64,000 nucleotides of DNA from Mesostigma viride (GCA_009746045.1 RPFO01000329.1:124001-188000), one strand, 5' to 3'; numbered from the stretch's first letter, positions 11,650 through 24,749 are shown. Program-made: numbers and translations. Notes: generated by a model not told the origin, from the letters alone.

Positions 11650-14600
11650 CGCACGGCACTGGTGCCCTTGGACTCGGTCTCACAAAAAGCTGCATACGAG
11701 GCATAATGGACCGGGTCATGGGAGAGGCAGGGTCCAACCACTCTGGGCTTGTTTGCAACGCAATCCGCCCGTTGCCCGCACGGTCGCCTTTTTTCAAGGG
11801 AGAGGGCAAGGGAGCGGCGCGCGTGGACGCGAAATGAGATGCCAGATGAGATGGGAAATGAGATTGGAGATCAGATGTGAGTTGACAGGCGAGGCGCCTT
11901 GTGGACCATGACCGATGCTGGTGTGGCCCCCAAGTCCCCAACTCATGCTGTCTTGGGTTTTTGCTGACTGGGACATGGGGTTTTGCTTACTGGGACATGG
12001 GGTTTTGCTGACTGGGACAGAAGTTGAACGTCAACTGCTGGTGAACGTCAACTGTGGCGCTGTCAACGGATGCGCCCAACCCAGACACTGCACCGCAGCA
12101 TGGATGCGTTGTAGCTGGTCACGGTGGCGGATGCTGGTCACAGGCTGGTAACAGCGGCGGCCAACCACGGTGGTTTGGGAGCGTCATTGCGGGGTGGGAA
12201 GCCCCTTTGGTTTTGTGCGGGTGGAGGCCTGGGTGACTGCCCAGGTCAGCCTGCCCGCTCCTCCACCAATGCGCCACTGATCGATGGGTGGAGGATCGAT
12301 GGGCGGAGGGCTAGGGGATCCTCCGCCAATTCTCAGCCCGTTTTACGGTGGCCTCCGAGGGATGATGATCGAGTCCATACTTTCTCGTGGGCGCTACCCT
12401 GATATGTGCGATCTAACAGGAGGACCCCCTTGGTTCCGCACTGGCGTCTGTCCGGAGTGGTGTATTCATGGGGCATGGGACATCTCTCGCTGTCACTGCT
12501 GACCCCGCTGCTGCCGCAAAGGCAACGTTATCACAGATTATGGGCAAAAGGGTTTGCCGGGCGAAGCCCTAGGGGGTCACGGATCACCATGTTGCGGCGA
12601 GCAGCAGCAACGGCGGGGTGATATGTCCACGCAGCCGACAGCAGGACCGTGATGCTGTGGGGGGGCTTCCTCAGGACTTTTGAAGCTGCCCGCCGCAGCT
12701 GTGTGGGCGGAAGGAGGATGGAGAGACGGCGTTCCCACCCCTTTTCGCAGGCCTGCAATGTGGCATGGTATATGTGCCCGATGGCTTGTAGCGGCCCGCA
12801 CACCAGAAAGAGCAGAATCCAACCCGCACACTTGAAATAGCAGAATCCAACCGCTAGCTAGGGGTTGCGTTTCCAATCAGTAGCACAGCGCTTGTTATGT
12901 GTTGCAGCGCTTGTTGTGTGTGTGTGTGTTGGATGGCAGCTGCGGGACCTGAGAGACAATCACCCTGCGTGCTGCAGCTTGAGAGATACTTGTGGCATCT
13001 GTCGTGTAAAAATAATTGCCCGAATGTCTTGGGCGATGGGCACACACTGCGGCGTCTGTGCACGAAATGTGACGGCAAATTGTTTGGATCCTGGAATGGC
13101 AACCGTGCCCAGGTGAGCTACACATGCCGAGCGCTCTTGTATATAAATACTGCTCAGAGCAGGCTCCGAGAGCCAATATGCAAACGTTAAGGGCTGATGG
13201 ATGTTTGGTTGGTGCCCCCGTAGGTGCAGGTGGTGGTGCCTGAATAGCCCTATGTGAACATCAGTGGCGCATGTGAATGGCCCAGAGATATCGACGAGGG
13301 AACGTTTTCCCGACGGTCTAATAACCATATGTTCAGCCTTTTTTCATAGTCTTGTGCACATCATATACATAAAGTACAGGTAGACGTGGAATTTGGACCA
13401 ATGCTCGCCTGATGCAATATCTTTGTTTTATTTATTTTTTGTCAGATTGAAAGATGCCGCGCGCCTAAACGATGTTAGTTTTATGCCTGGCAGACTCTGA
13501 CTTGAGCAATTTGTCCTGGATGGTTTAATTACCAGTGTTTACTATATGAGAATTATACGAAAATACTTGTTCTTCACTTTAAACTACTGATTTGCTGCCT
13601 GGGCATTAACTGATATTAGATGAGCACGCCACTGCGTCACGTAGGTGCCGGCCAATATAAAGTAAAGAAACCTACAATCCCTACACACTTAACGAGGAGG
13701 GAGGCCGGGCGCCCTTGACTAGAGCATGCACTAGCTACTTCTCTTGATCACTGCCCGGCCGCACATACGTACAAGGGGGAAGTCCACACCGAGCTCTCTC
13801 CGCATATCATGACCAGTGCGGGTGCAACTGTGGGTGCAATACACCAACTGACAATAGTTGTCTCACTTAAGGGGAGGTGGCACCCCAAAACCCTTCAAAA
13901 TTGAACTATGGTAATAACACTTAAAAATCATTTGCACATTGCTGAAATATGATTGCGGGCACTAAATAACATCTCTTGTGAGCTGTCCATGCACTTGTTG
14001 GGGGTACTACCCCCAAGTATACGCCAATATTGCGCTATAAATAGAAAAAGACGCTAATTAGGGCTGGGTATGCCCCAGCCAATGCACACATTTGTTGGCA
14101 ACCAAAAATCAACCATTTGTAGTTCCCTGAGTGTGTAGCTTGCTGAGCTATTTACATCATGGAAATGGCAAAACCTTGAACAGTTATTAATTTTCCCGCA
14201 AAACAGGTCTTTTTTTACCGGACATTGGGAATAAACATATCATAAACACTTCAGATAAGGCCACAAAATCAAGCGAAAATCCGGCTAACAGGGGGACAGC
14301 AGTGGTCCAAGTCCCAGGTCATTCCGACAAGTCTAGCTCAAGTTATAAGGTTTTGCGTGCTAAAACCTGAACATACGCTAAATGAGGTTTTTCTGTGTAT
14401 AAGGCCACCTAGACATCATGTTTTCCATCCAAGAAGCCAAAAAACATGCCCAACTCGATCACACAACATAAGAAAAGGCTAGGCACCTCATCTGCCCTCC
14501 CCTGCCCTCAGCATGGCCAGCCTTGCCAGCGTGCGCATAGCAACACCATCGCTAGGCATACACGCACCAAGAGAGCATACACTATGCTCAGCCCAAGGTT

Positions 14601-15829
14601 ACCATGTAAATTTATGCCAAGAACTCAGCAAGTATACGTGTAAAAACCTTAGAAAGACTGCCCAAGCAATAGAGGCAACTGCAGCCTGCAAACTTGGCAG
14701 CAAATCATACATGTTGTCTGCCAAGCATTCACATCCTATCCAGCTTGCCTTGCTGCACACATAGCAGGGAAGTCTTAATGGTTATAGCTCAAGGAAAGCA
14801 ATGGAAACACCTATCTAATGCAATGCCACTCATGCAGTATGGCCAGCAAAAGAACCACTCTCACCTTCCTTTCCAATATGGCAATTTGCTAAGAAGCTGA
14901 TGCCAGCTTGTTAGCCTCTAGGCACATGCCGGATGTCGTTACTAAAACAGGCGTGTCAGATCCGGCACATAACAAAGCGTCTGAGCAAGCTCATGTCCAA
15001 AGGATTATGGAAAACAAATGTCAACACATTACCAACAACTTGACCTCGGCGCATTTAGCATGCCAGCCACAAACTACACGAAATTGTACGAAATTGCTAG
15101 GAATCTGACGATGCAACCGAAAGAAATGGAGCGCTTCCTGCAGGGAAACTGCCCGAAAAAAAGGCGAAAGGCCGACGTTAATGCACCTGCCTGCGTGGAA
15201 ATGTTTCATGCATAAACTGGCACGCAAGCTCGAACAATAAAAGACATCATCCATTGATCAGGCGAACAAGGAAGGTGCGCCTTCCGTGAATACGTCGAAG
15301 GCGACATGCGCAGGCCTGCGTAGGTTCTTACCTTGAATGCCGGAAATGTAAAAGAAACCGGGAAGCTTCGGCACAAACTCGACAACACCATTAAGTTAGC
15401 TTCATAATCGCTCTTTAGAGCCTACGTTGCCTCACAATAGCTGCCGTAAACCTGCATTAAATTTCATGATCCGCAAGAGAAATTATATCCTGGACCCCCG
15501 CGCCCGTAGCCGTTCGAGAAATTAGCGATATTGCAAACCGTAAACTTTCCGCCATGAAATGAGGTCATCAACTAATCTTCTGCGAAATTCAAGCATTTTT
15601 TCTAGCTGTTTACGTGCCATATCGATTAATATTGCATAAAGGCATGCCGCCATGGCCACCTCCGCGAGGGTTGAGCGGTCCGGGCACACATTATACACCG
15701 TACGGACGGTACCGCGAATTTTTTGGCGCGGAAAATATTCGGCGCGCCACGTCCCCTTAAGATAATAGGTATAGGCTGACGCATAGCAGATACACACGCA
15801 TGCGCATAGCAGATATGCACATGCCGCCA
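11650..15829. other. Intergenic region, no gene recognised
   Basis: No ORF with a known motif. Items seen: a ~24-bp repeat (CTGGGACATGGGGTTTTGCT) at about 11968-12020; a short open frame with cysteine pairs (LCTKCDG) ending at a GTGAGC donor-like site near 13111, which could be an isolated exon but has no partner; AT-rich unique DNA 13.3-15.6 kb; a small hairpin at about 13997-14016 (TTGGGGGTACTACCCCCAAG). Codon use and stop density do not suggest a large gene. Confidence 0.5.
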
Positions 15830-16600
15830 TACTCCCTCGCCTCATGATCAACCATGCCGTGGAGGGCAAGTGCTGCCTGCTCATGAAGAATCTCGAAGCC
15901 ATCATGGCCGCCTAAACCGAGGCCCTGGCCGCACAGAATTTCCGCAGATTGCACGGCGCAGACTGGGCCACCATCGCCGCCCAGCCCACCCGGCAGGCAC
16001 TAGATGGCGGCCTCCAGCCGGCCGCGCTACTACGCGGACCTAAGTACTGCGGCCTCAACCATGCACGTGGACGCCATCACCACAAAGCTGCAGGAGATAG
16101 ATGCCCACCGCCGAGCAGAAGAACGTGAACACACCAACCGTGCGCCCGCGTCGCCAATGCCGGCCGAGTGGTGCTGCGTCGCTTTGAGCAGCAGCTAGGG
16201 GAGACGGCCAAGTCTCTTGAGGCCGATCGAGCTACACAGCTCAGAAGCAAGCTCCTTATACCCAACTGGACCTCGTAGGTGCATGAGCTAGAGGTGAGTT
16301 TGCACTGCCTTCCCCACCCACGGGACATGGCTACACCCCCACCAGTCGGTCCTGCTCGCCTTCAGCTAGATCCATGGAGGATAAGTGACGGTTCCTCTCT
16401 CACCGCAGGAACTTGCACGACCTCCCATGGACGCTGGACGACGACCTTGATGCATGCACTTGCGCTCAGCAGCAGCAGTGCAACGCGACCTGTGGCCGGC
16501 GGTACCCCCGCCACCATTGCAATGGAGCAAGACCCCGGCCGCTAAGATCGAACGCTGTATAGCCAACCTACCGAGCTATAGCCGACCTACCTCTAGCTGC
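15830..16600 (+). mobile_element. Fragment C: ORF1-like retroelement remnant
   Basis: Broken plus-strand frames encode an Ala/Arg/Glu-rich coiled-coil-like stretch (FEQQLGETAKSLEADRATQL at about 16180-16245), followed at 16410-16500 by LHDLPWTLDDDL and a glutamine/cysteine-rich run. The second block is the same as in fragment D and elements A and B. It resembles the C-terminal domain of LINE/L1-type ORF1 proteins (leucine-rich, 'DLTPxQQxxRRxLWP'). Several stops and frameshifts make it nonfunctional. Confidence 0.5.
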
Positions 16601-16604
16601 TACG

Positions 16605-18945
16605 AGCCACGAGCCACGATCCATCCACGAGCCACGAGCCACGAGGTAGCCATGGCTGACGGCGGAGCTCATAACTTTCACGTTTGGGCACCAAATTCGG
16701 CCGTGAATATCACAACCGCTTCGTCTTTCTAAGACGCACACGCTGATTTATATTTTCCCGAAGCTATCACGCAATATTCTAACGAGCAAACGCTCCCGGA
16801 GTCTACTATGCATATTGCAACGCAGCCTGGCGGCTGCGCTGAGCCCTGAAAATACGTCTGCAGCTCCGGCTGCAGCTTCGGCCTCAGGCCCGAATGGCAG
16901 TGGTGCCACTATAGCCAAGCGCTGGTGGTCGCCCAGGTCCCCGGCCCGGGCTGGCCTCGCCCTCGGCATCGCCTGAGCCCAAGCGCAGTCGCCCTGCGGG
17001 GCCGCACTGAGCTGCATGTACCCGGAGCATGACTTTGGCGCCAGCCAGCCCGGCTTTTTTGAACAGCCCCCAATCCGCGGCTCTTGGAGCACGTGCTTTA
17101 CTATGGATCGCACGTACGCCTCGCTCATTGCCCTGTGCCAGCACCTCCGCGACGGCCATGCGCCTACGCAATGGAGCTGACGGCCGGTTAATTTCCCACC
17201 GCGGCCCCACCTGACCACGTGCGTACCTGCCCGGCTGCCAGGTCTCATCCTCGCCTTCAGCCTCCTCCTTTGCCGCTCTCTTCTCCCTCCTTAATAAGCG
17301 CTCTGCCGACGAGGCGACGGCTGATCTGCAGGTCGATCCCCTCCCCCCAGTCGGCTCGAGACCGAAGCCACCTTCAGCTCCCGAGGTCCTTCAGGAGGTC
17401 ATCGCGCAGCACGCATGAGTCCCCTAGCTCGCTGCGGATGTGACAGCCATGCATGGCCCGTAGCACGCTGCATGGCGGCTGCCCGGAGCTCCCCTCCATC
17501 TCCACCGCGGCATCTCCACTGCTGATGCACCCTCCTCTCCTCCTAGCTCCACCATGCACCCCCACCCTCTCTGGCCGCCACCACCGACGCCATCACCGCC
17601 CAGCTCCGTGACATCGCGACAAGCGCCTCCAGGACAACACCATCGCCATGGAGTGCCTGCAAACTGCAAAGCACCGGAGGCCTCACCGCCGGCTCATGCA
17701 GGCGACCTTAACGGGACATATTGCCGCCAAGCCAGCCCCTGATGCATGGCCCAGCAGGCGACGCTCCTCCCCACCGGCCAGACCTGGGCGGACATGCTGA
17801 AGCACCACTGTCAGATGTCTGACACCTCCACCGCCTCGATCCACCATCACGGCAACAATTACACGATCAACCTCCGCGAGGAGGCCGCGAGCTCGACAAG
17901 CGCAGCAGTTATAGCGTCATCGTCAAGAACTCGATCTGGTGGCATTGCAATGAAGGTGAGAACTCCGTGAATTAAGCTTTCACAGCTAAGCATTTGAGAA
18001 CGACATCCTAGCTTGGCCGCATGGGCCCGCCTCATTGGTGAGATCAAGGTGGAGGCCCACTGCATTTCCAGCTCGCGGGGTACTGCGGGACCAGTTTGCT
18101 GCTGCGGCATCTTTGAGAACCCGTCGGCGGACAAGATTTCGTTCCGGCCTCAGACGCCGCAACCCGCAGCTCAAGAGGACTCACTGCACCTTGGACGGCG
18201 ACTTGACCCTGGCGCGCAGCAACAACGGCGACGGGATCGAGCCGTAATCATGGCTGACCGGTATACCTCCAGCTCGGCCGGCAGACAGCGCCGGGGAAGC
18301 CGGTGCACTAGCTGGAAAGGGGGCGGTCATCTATACTCGGCCACAAGCCCTGGCAAGCGACCCCCGCTGCATTCCCCAGCACCCGGCTCAGCCAGCCCAG
18401 CCTACTAGTATGGGACTATGTATAGCAGCAGTAGTGTAGAATAGTAAGGCCTATATCTGTAGCCATGCAACGTGGCCTTGTACATGTACGCCTATTATGG
18501 GCCCCACACCAGATGATTATAGTTGATAGCATTATTTAGCCATGTACATGTAAGTGCCTACTACTATGAATGATGGGCTCCACACCAGATGATGCATTTA
18601 TAGCGTTTTAAATAGTCAGCCGTGCTTTGCCCATGCAGAGATCGAATATTTACTCTCTGCTGAGATGCCATGCCCTAGAGCTATTGTCTAGCCATAAGAT
18701 TTCATCTTCCACACCATGCCAGGGAAGCCAGGCCTTTTAGGCATGAAGGAGAGGTTGTCTCCTTGATGATAATGGTGGTGCAGGTGCACGTTGTGCACGG
18801 CCCAGAGTAGGTGGCCCAGTTTACATCCCCCACCTGCATGCATGCATGCAGGAATATGTAGCCCATATGCCCGGTGCCCCTTCTCAGGGTCCATGCATGC
18901 AGGGAGATGTGTTACATATACTCAGCCAACGGAGATATTAAAGTG
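16605..18945 (+). mobile_element. Element A: ORF1-only LINE-like retroelement (plus)
   Basis: It begins with a 5' tip of repeated CGAGCCACGAGC and GCTGACGGCGGAGCTCATAA and continues through a GC-rich leader. Frames follow with WADMLKHH (17790-17815), a short strand RSSYSVIVKN (about 17908-17938) like the first strand of an ORF1 RRM, and a degraded 'LDGDLTLA' C-terminal block (18190-18220). A roughly 550-bp 3' UTR follows. No reverse transcriptase is present. The 5' tip and leader match element B in reverse orientation over at least 130 bp. Frames are broken by indels, so this copy is inactive. Confidence 0.55.
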
Positions 18946-19490
18946 AGACAACTATTCCTGGACGCATGGCGATTCAACGGAGATAGATATGTTCTTATTA
19001 TATGTTCTTAAAATTAATTAATAATTAATCAATTAGTGCCCCCGGCCTGCACAGACGCGTCGGTCCTTGCAGCTCCATGCACGCCATAAGAGCGCTGGCC
19101 CCTGAGCTCGTCGAGAATACACATCATCATGTGACGGATCCCGGGGTCTCGATCCCCCAGCCGCATGTCGATTAAGCGCCTAAGGATATGGCTGGCCCGG
19201 CAGCGGTGCGACGGTCACGATCAGCGCCACCTTGTCTAATTCCAGCTCGATCCTGTAGCTTGAGTGGTGATGGCGGCGGTGCATGCATGGTGGTATAGAT
19301 AGAGGTTGCCTAGCTAGGGCTCTTCAGCACATCACCATGCCGGCCCGATCGATAGTTGCCATGCAAATATTTGTCTAGCTTCAAAATATACATGTACACT
19401 TCATCAGTCATATAATAGTGCACCCACAACAGTAGCGCCAGAGTCACCAAATTCGATCTCCGGCTGGCCTGTGCACATGCGCTGTTGCGG

Positions 19491-20168
19491 TAAGTGAGTA
19501 AGTATTAAGTAAGTACTTGCGTGTCATTCGCATGGGCATATGCATGCTGCATGCATGCACGGAGTACTACGCTAATCTCATTAGAAAATAATGACAAGAA
19601 AGTTACAAATACCGTCTGCATCATGCGCCCCACCCATATAGACTAGAGGGGGATATAATCCTCACTCATCTGAGCTGTCCTCTACTGTTTATGGCAGACG
19701 AGGCGGTAGTGTAGCGGCTATCCTCAGGGGAAATAACCTCCACCTGCGGTCTGGCGGGCGGACTTCTACCCCGCATTCTAGCAGTACGTGGCCACCGCGG
19801 GGCCCATTGGGATAAACAGGAGCATGCCCCTCAGTCCTGAAGGTGCTTATTATTGCAGGCGGCAGCCGATTTCTCAGGACTTGTCTATCATGCGGCCTTG
19901 TCTATCATTGCGGCAGTGAGGGATGTCTAGCTCACGCTCAACGGGGGGGCTAACTGGTCAGCCCCCTCTGGCCTCCAACGTGACCACCTTAGCTGATATC
20001 ATGACATTACCTATCTATTACCCATCTAGTGCTTAACGGTTGGGGGATGATGCAGACGATATTTGTTTATAAACTTTTGTGTAATTATTTTTCTAATGAG
20101 ATTAGCATAGTACTCCGTGGCATGCCTTTGCGCATGACACGCAAGTACTTACTTTACTTACTACTTAT
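19491..20168. mobile_element. 678-bp MITE-like element with ~120-bp terminal inverted repeats
   Basis: The left end (19491-19626) contains AAGTAAGTACTTGCGTGTCA, CACGGAGTACTA, GCTAATCTCATTAGAAAA and CGTCTGCATCAT in this order. The right end (20047-20168) carries the same blocks reverse-complemented in reverse order. No ORF lies between. The ends are AAGTA-rich; I could not fix a target duplication. Absence of coding capacity plus long TIRs fits a non-autonomous DNA transposon or foldback element. Confidence 0.75.
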
Positions 20169-20284
20169 GACATTACCTAGATCGATATGTATGTGATACT
20201 TATCGATTGCGATTTGTATGCATGTGATACAACTATTCCTACAACATATGGCCAGCCACTGAGGCTGGCACTTTATAGTACAAT

Positions 20285-20729
20285 AGAAAAGCCACGAGCC
20301 ACAAGGTACGTAGCCATATGCATGGCTGACGGCGGAGCTCATAGTCAGGCTTAGCTTAGCACGTGGCCCACGCCTATAGATGCGCATGTGCGCCTAATAA
20401 TGATGGGACTCCCCACGGATGTTGCATTAAGAATTTAGCCAAGCTTAATTTGCCTAATAAGCAAAGAGCTACTCTCTGCTGAGATGCCATGCCCTAGCCA
20501 TTGTTCAGCCATGATGATGATCTTCCACCCCGGCTATGTCCGCACCTTGTAGCTGCTGGAATACATATAGTGGTGCAGGTGCCCTTGGTGCATGCACCCA
20601 GAGCAGACCTGTGTAGTTCCCACCCTAACCTTGCAGGAAGTAGCCCAGAATGTATTAAAAGCCATATGCCCCTTCTCAGGGATACGTGCTACATGTACTC
20701 CCAACGGACTGAATTAATTAATTAATTAT
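20285..20729 (+). mobile_element. Element E: short internally deleted derivative of the A/B family
   Basis: The first ~60 bp (ACGAGCCACAAGGTA...GCTGACGGCGGAGCTCATA) are the 5' tip of elements A and B. They run directly into the family's 3' UTR (GTCAGGCTTAGC...CCTTCTCAGGGATACGTGCT) and end in an (AATT)n tail at 20711-20729. The whole coding region is missing. Confidence 0.6.
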
Positions 20730-20830
20730 AGAAACATAACTCCGTTGGGAGTTACATGTAGCACATATCCCGGAGAAGGGGCATATGGCTTTTAATTAAT
20801 ACATTCTGGGCTACTTCCCATATGCAAGAG
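20640..20830. repeat. Head-to-head 3' ends of elements E and B, ~80-bp inverted repeat
   Basis: The 3' ends of E (plus) and B (minus) meet around the AATTAATTAATTAATT tract at 20712-20729, forming inverted arms that share GGAAGTAGCCCAGAATGTAT, GCCATATGCCCCTTCTC and GCTACATGTA. In B's own orientation the terminus folds as AACTCC-CAAC-GGAGTT next to the tail. Confidence 0.8.
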
Positions 20831-22740
20831 TGGAATGTAAGCAACACTTGCTCTAGGTGCCTCAAGGGCACCGGCACCACCATGCTGTCTCGGGTTCACC
20901 CCGACTATTAAGGGGATCCCGGCACGGGGGAGGAAGATCATCATGGCTATACAAGAGCTAGGGCATGGCTTCTCAACAGAGAGCATATCTCTGCATAGGC
21001 ATAGCATATGGCTAAATTCTTAATGCAACATCCATGGGGGTCCCATTCTAGGCGTGGCTTGGCTAAATTCTGAAGGCATCATCCATGGGGGCCATTATGG
21101 GCGCACATGGGCGCGTGGGCCACATGCTAGGCTAAGCCTGACTAATCTAAACTACTGGTATATATTCCCTAGTCTGAGGTGGCAGGAGGTGCCTGCCAGT
21201 CCTGACTTGTGGTCAACGTAGATGACCGCCCCCCTCCAGTATACTGTACCGGCTTCCCCCTTGCGCTCTGCCGGAGCTGAAGGTAGGTCGGCCATAGCTC
21301 ACAGTCGCGTCGCTGCTGTTGCTGGGCCAGGGTCAAGTCGTCGTCCAACGTGAAGCGAGTCTCCGGAGAGCTTCTTGCGGCATTTAAGGAACGCCATGCT
21401 TGTCCGCCATGTATACTTAAAGGTGAGGAGCACGGGTGCCGGGCCAGCCTTATACCCCGCGCGCGGGGGAGGCGGACAGCCGACATCCGCAGCTCGATCA
21501 CCAGTGAGTTGCACGGGGGCAAAAATGTCGCGCGCTTAAATGCCGTACGTGAGAGGGCTCGTCGAGGTACGTCTCAGTCACCTGCCGGCTGGTCGTAGTG
21601 CTTGACGATGACATTGTGGCTGCGCTGGGTGATGTCGGCCTCCTCGTGAAGGTCGAGGGCTTGTTGCTTGAGTTGTGCCCGCGCGATGGTGGAGGTGGTG
21701 GAGGTGGTGTGATGCTTAAGCAAGTCCGCCCAGGTGGAGGGAGCTAGCATCACCGGCCGGGCCAACAGGTGCCGGCTGGGCGGCGATGTCCTTCACCGCC
21801 TGGGCGGTGAGGCCGGCGGTGTCATGCAAGCACTCAAGGGCGGTGGCGGTGGCTTGAAGGCGTTGGTCGAGGTCGAGGAGCTGGGCTTTGATGTCGGCAG
21901 TGGAGGCGGAAACGGCAGTGGAGGTGGAGGCGGCCGGGTGGTGGAAAGGTGAGGAAGTTCAGTAGCCAGCGTGCCACCCATTGCTGCCACATCGGCGGCA
22001 AGGGGGGCCGGTCACGTGCTGCTGAAAGGCTTCCGTGAGGATGGAACGGAGTGTGGGCCGGGGCGGAGATGGATGGAGCCCAGATCTCGCCGTCAGAGCG
22101 CTGCATGGAGAAGGGAGTTGAGGATGGCATGCTGGAGTTGGTTGGGGGCGGGGGCACCCGAACAACATGCTGATGTTGGTCCAGCGGTTGCCGTCGGTGC
22201 AGAGGAGGCGATTGATGTCGTGGAGATGGAGGCACAGGTCGTAAAGCGAGGCGTAGTCCCCGAAGAAGATGCAGTGCAGAGCATCGGCCGGAGACATGCA
22301 TGTTGGTCCAGTCGTGAGCATCAACCTGGAATTAAAGGTTGGGGCCGAAAGCGCGGTTCTGAGGGGCGTGAAGACCCTCCTGTTTTGTCGGCTGAGCGGG
22401 TGCGTTCAGGGTCAGGCGATGCCGATGGCGAGGCAGTGAGCCCGGGAGGGTTCGAGGCGACCACCAGTGCGCGACTAGTGTCACCGCTGCATGCCGGATC
22501 GACCTGAGGGCGAGGCTGCAGCCTGAGCTGCAGACGTGGTTTCATGGCCGAGCGCATCCGCTAAACTGCGTTGCGTCGAGGAGCGTTTGCTCGTCATAAA
22601 TTGCGTAAAAGATTCGGAAAATTACATCAGCATGTGCGTCTTAGAAAGACGAAGCGATAGTGATATTCACAGCTGAATTCGGGGCTCAAACGTGAAAGTT
22701 ATGAGCTCCGCCGTCAGCAATGGCTACCTCGTGGCTCGTT
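20730..22740 (-). mobile_element. Element B: ORF1-only LINE-like retroelement (minus)
   Basis: This is the reverse-orientation copy of element A. The 5' tip is at 22740-22690 and the leader at 22690-22560. Minus-strand frames encode a Pro/Ser-rich N-terminus (22557-22321), TWADLLKHH (about 21735), RSHNVIVKHYDQ (21634-21600) and the C-terminal block LDDDLTLAQQQQRRD...LWP at 21345-21290. The middle block resembles the first RRM strand of L1-type ORF1p, and the last resembles its C-terminal domain. The 3' UTR ends in a hairpin and (AATT)n at 20712-20729. No endonuclease or RT is found in about 2 kb. Frame changes show it is at least partly decayed. Confidence 0.55.
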
Positions 22741-22741
22741 A

Positions 22742-24550
22742 TCTATCTACCCAGACTAAAAAGGCCTCAATTGAGGCCTTTTTATAAATTGTGTGTTGCA
22801 TGTAATTACAATGAGACAACAAACTTTATTCCAAATATGAGGATAGGTCATGCATTATTATGATTGTTTTGGGGTTCCCAGCACTTAACATCAGTCATAT
22901 ATGCCCAATACCTATTTAATTATGATTTAATAAAACAGGGTGTCGCTGCGGCGGCACCATGAACACAACATGACCATAGGTAGATGCAGAAAAAAGGCGC
23001 TAGTACTCAGTTTCCTCTGCCTTTAACGTGTCTTTCGGACCTTACGAGGTTTCCCCACGACACGCGGTAAGCATGGCATGACATGGCATGCTCGATCCAA
23101 AGGGACCACGCACACACACTTCCGACGGGGCTGTCGCGGAGCACTGCAGGCAGCATTACTACCCTGCCATGGGTATTGCACGTAACTACAAGGAATCCAC
23201 AGCCTCTATAATCAACACGCACAATGATCATGCATTATAATGATAGTTGTGACCTTCCAAGCGCATAAGCGCACTCACCAAGCCTCAATACCGACGCAGT
23301 TATAATACTTTCCAACAAGGTGATGCTCTTAATTAGGTAGCACATGAACAGCATGGCAAGATATACAAGCATGAATGGACACTAATGACCAGTTATCTAG
23401 ACATCTAGCCTATTTGGGGGCCCTTCCAAGGCTGGCCTGTGACATGGGCACCATATAGCAGGAACTACCATGCTTCTTACAGAGGGCACATACGCTTACA
23501 CAACGGGGCCCAGCCGCAGAGTGCAGCACAACGTAATAACCTGCCTTGAAGTGACACCGGCCAGGTGCCGGTAAACAACAAGAAACTGGCAGCGTTACAA
23601 ACCAAACGATGATACAAACCTTCTCCTACCTGGATGCAGTCAACTTTCACACGCATCGACTCATGGCATCATCATGAAGTGCGCACTAACACGAGCAGTG
23701 GAGGTGGCTGCGACAGGAACGCTGGTCAACCTCGACTTCTTTAAGCTATCCGGGACCTGGCAGCGCAGGCCGCTCCTCCTGCCGGACAGTAGCTCCATGC
23801 ATCGTCCTTTGACGTATGAAAACGGCTGCCAACGCCCGGGCCAGCGCTCCTTGCGTACGAGCGCTCCCATAGCCGGGCGCGCGCGCGTTCTCGCTGTCCG
23901 CAACCCAGTTTTTCCTACCTAAAAACACCCCTTCTCTACCTACGGATACACGCCAGAAGGCTCGAAAATAGCCAGTGCCCCTTTAGTCACGGGTGCCCCA
24001 ACATCCCCCCCCGCCGTTCCGCTAGTCTCCTTCCCAGCATATCGAAGCACCGGCCTGCTGGCAGGCGCACTATTGAACGCCATCTACTACGCCCCATCTG
24101 AATTTCACTAACCTGGCATTCAGCACACAAATAACGACCCCACGAATTTTTAAGTCAACTTTTGACCCATTTAGCGGTCGCGCTAGCTTCAAGAATAATT
24201 TATCTGTCCAACGCGCTTCATACTTGTCGAAATGATGCACGAACGTGGCCATACGGTCTATTTTACTCGAGGCCGCCATGGTCGTGCATGCGTGAAAATT
24301 CATCGTCCGGTTGCACGAAAGTGGCCAATTAAATAGGTACTTTTCCACCTCACATATCTTTCAGTAACCGTCGACCCCTGTCGACCCCAATGGGTCAGGA
24401 CGCTCAGCACATATACCAGATTCGCGCCACTGGGGCCGGACGACCCATAGGACCGGTCCTTCCCGCCAAAATAACCATCCCCAGGTGACCTTGGTGAAAA
24501 AGGCCTCAATTGAGCCAAAAGGCCTCAATTGAGGCCTCTGGGTAAATAGA
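22742..24550. mobile_element. Element bounded by CAATTG palindromes, DNA-transposon-like
   Basis: The left boundary is TCTATCTACCCAGA (22742-22755), then the 26-bp palindrome AAAAAGGCCTCAATTGAGG... (22758-22783). The right boundary has two copies of AAAAGGCCTCAATTGAG (24497-24535) followed by CTGGGTAAATAGA. The outer 14 bp are inverted matches of each other. Inside, no transposase is recognised. A minus-strand 92-aa frame (24070-24348) has no motif I know, and a GAGACAACA...TTTATTCC motif at 22811-22832 also occurs near 26150. Confidence 0.5.
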
Positions 24551-24749
24551 CATCGTGGCTCGTGGCTGACGGAAATATGTTTTAATTTAATTTAATTTAA
24601 TGGCCAGCTCAGCCACAGCTAAACGCTGCAAGGGACCCCACACATGTTCTGGGACGTATACCAACTAGTGGCATTCATGGGGGGCCTAGGCCTATTAGAA
24701 TAAGATCGATAAGGAATAAGATGCAGGACAAGCAGTGGTTGGCATCGAT

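Noticed and set aside
12897-13111. Zinc-finger-like exon with cysteine pairs
   Set aside because: Only one short frame, no acceptor with matching phase and no neighbouring exon; composition does not exclude chance.
19700-19790. tRNA gene candidate
   Set aside because: An A-box-like sequence is present, but the B-box (GGTTCGANTCC) is not, and no cloverleaf could be drawn; at best a relic.
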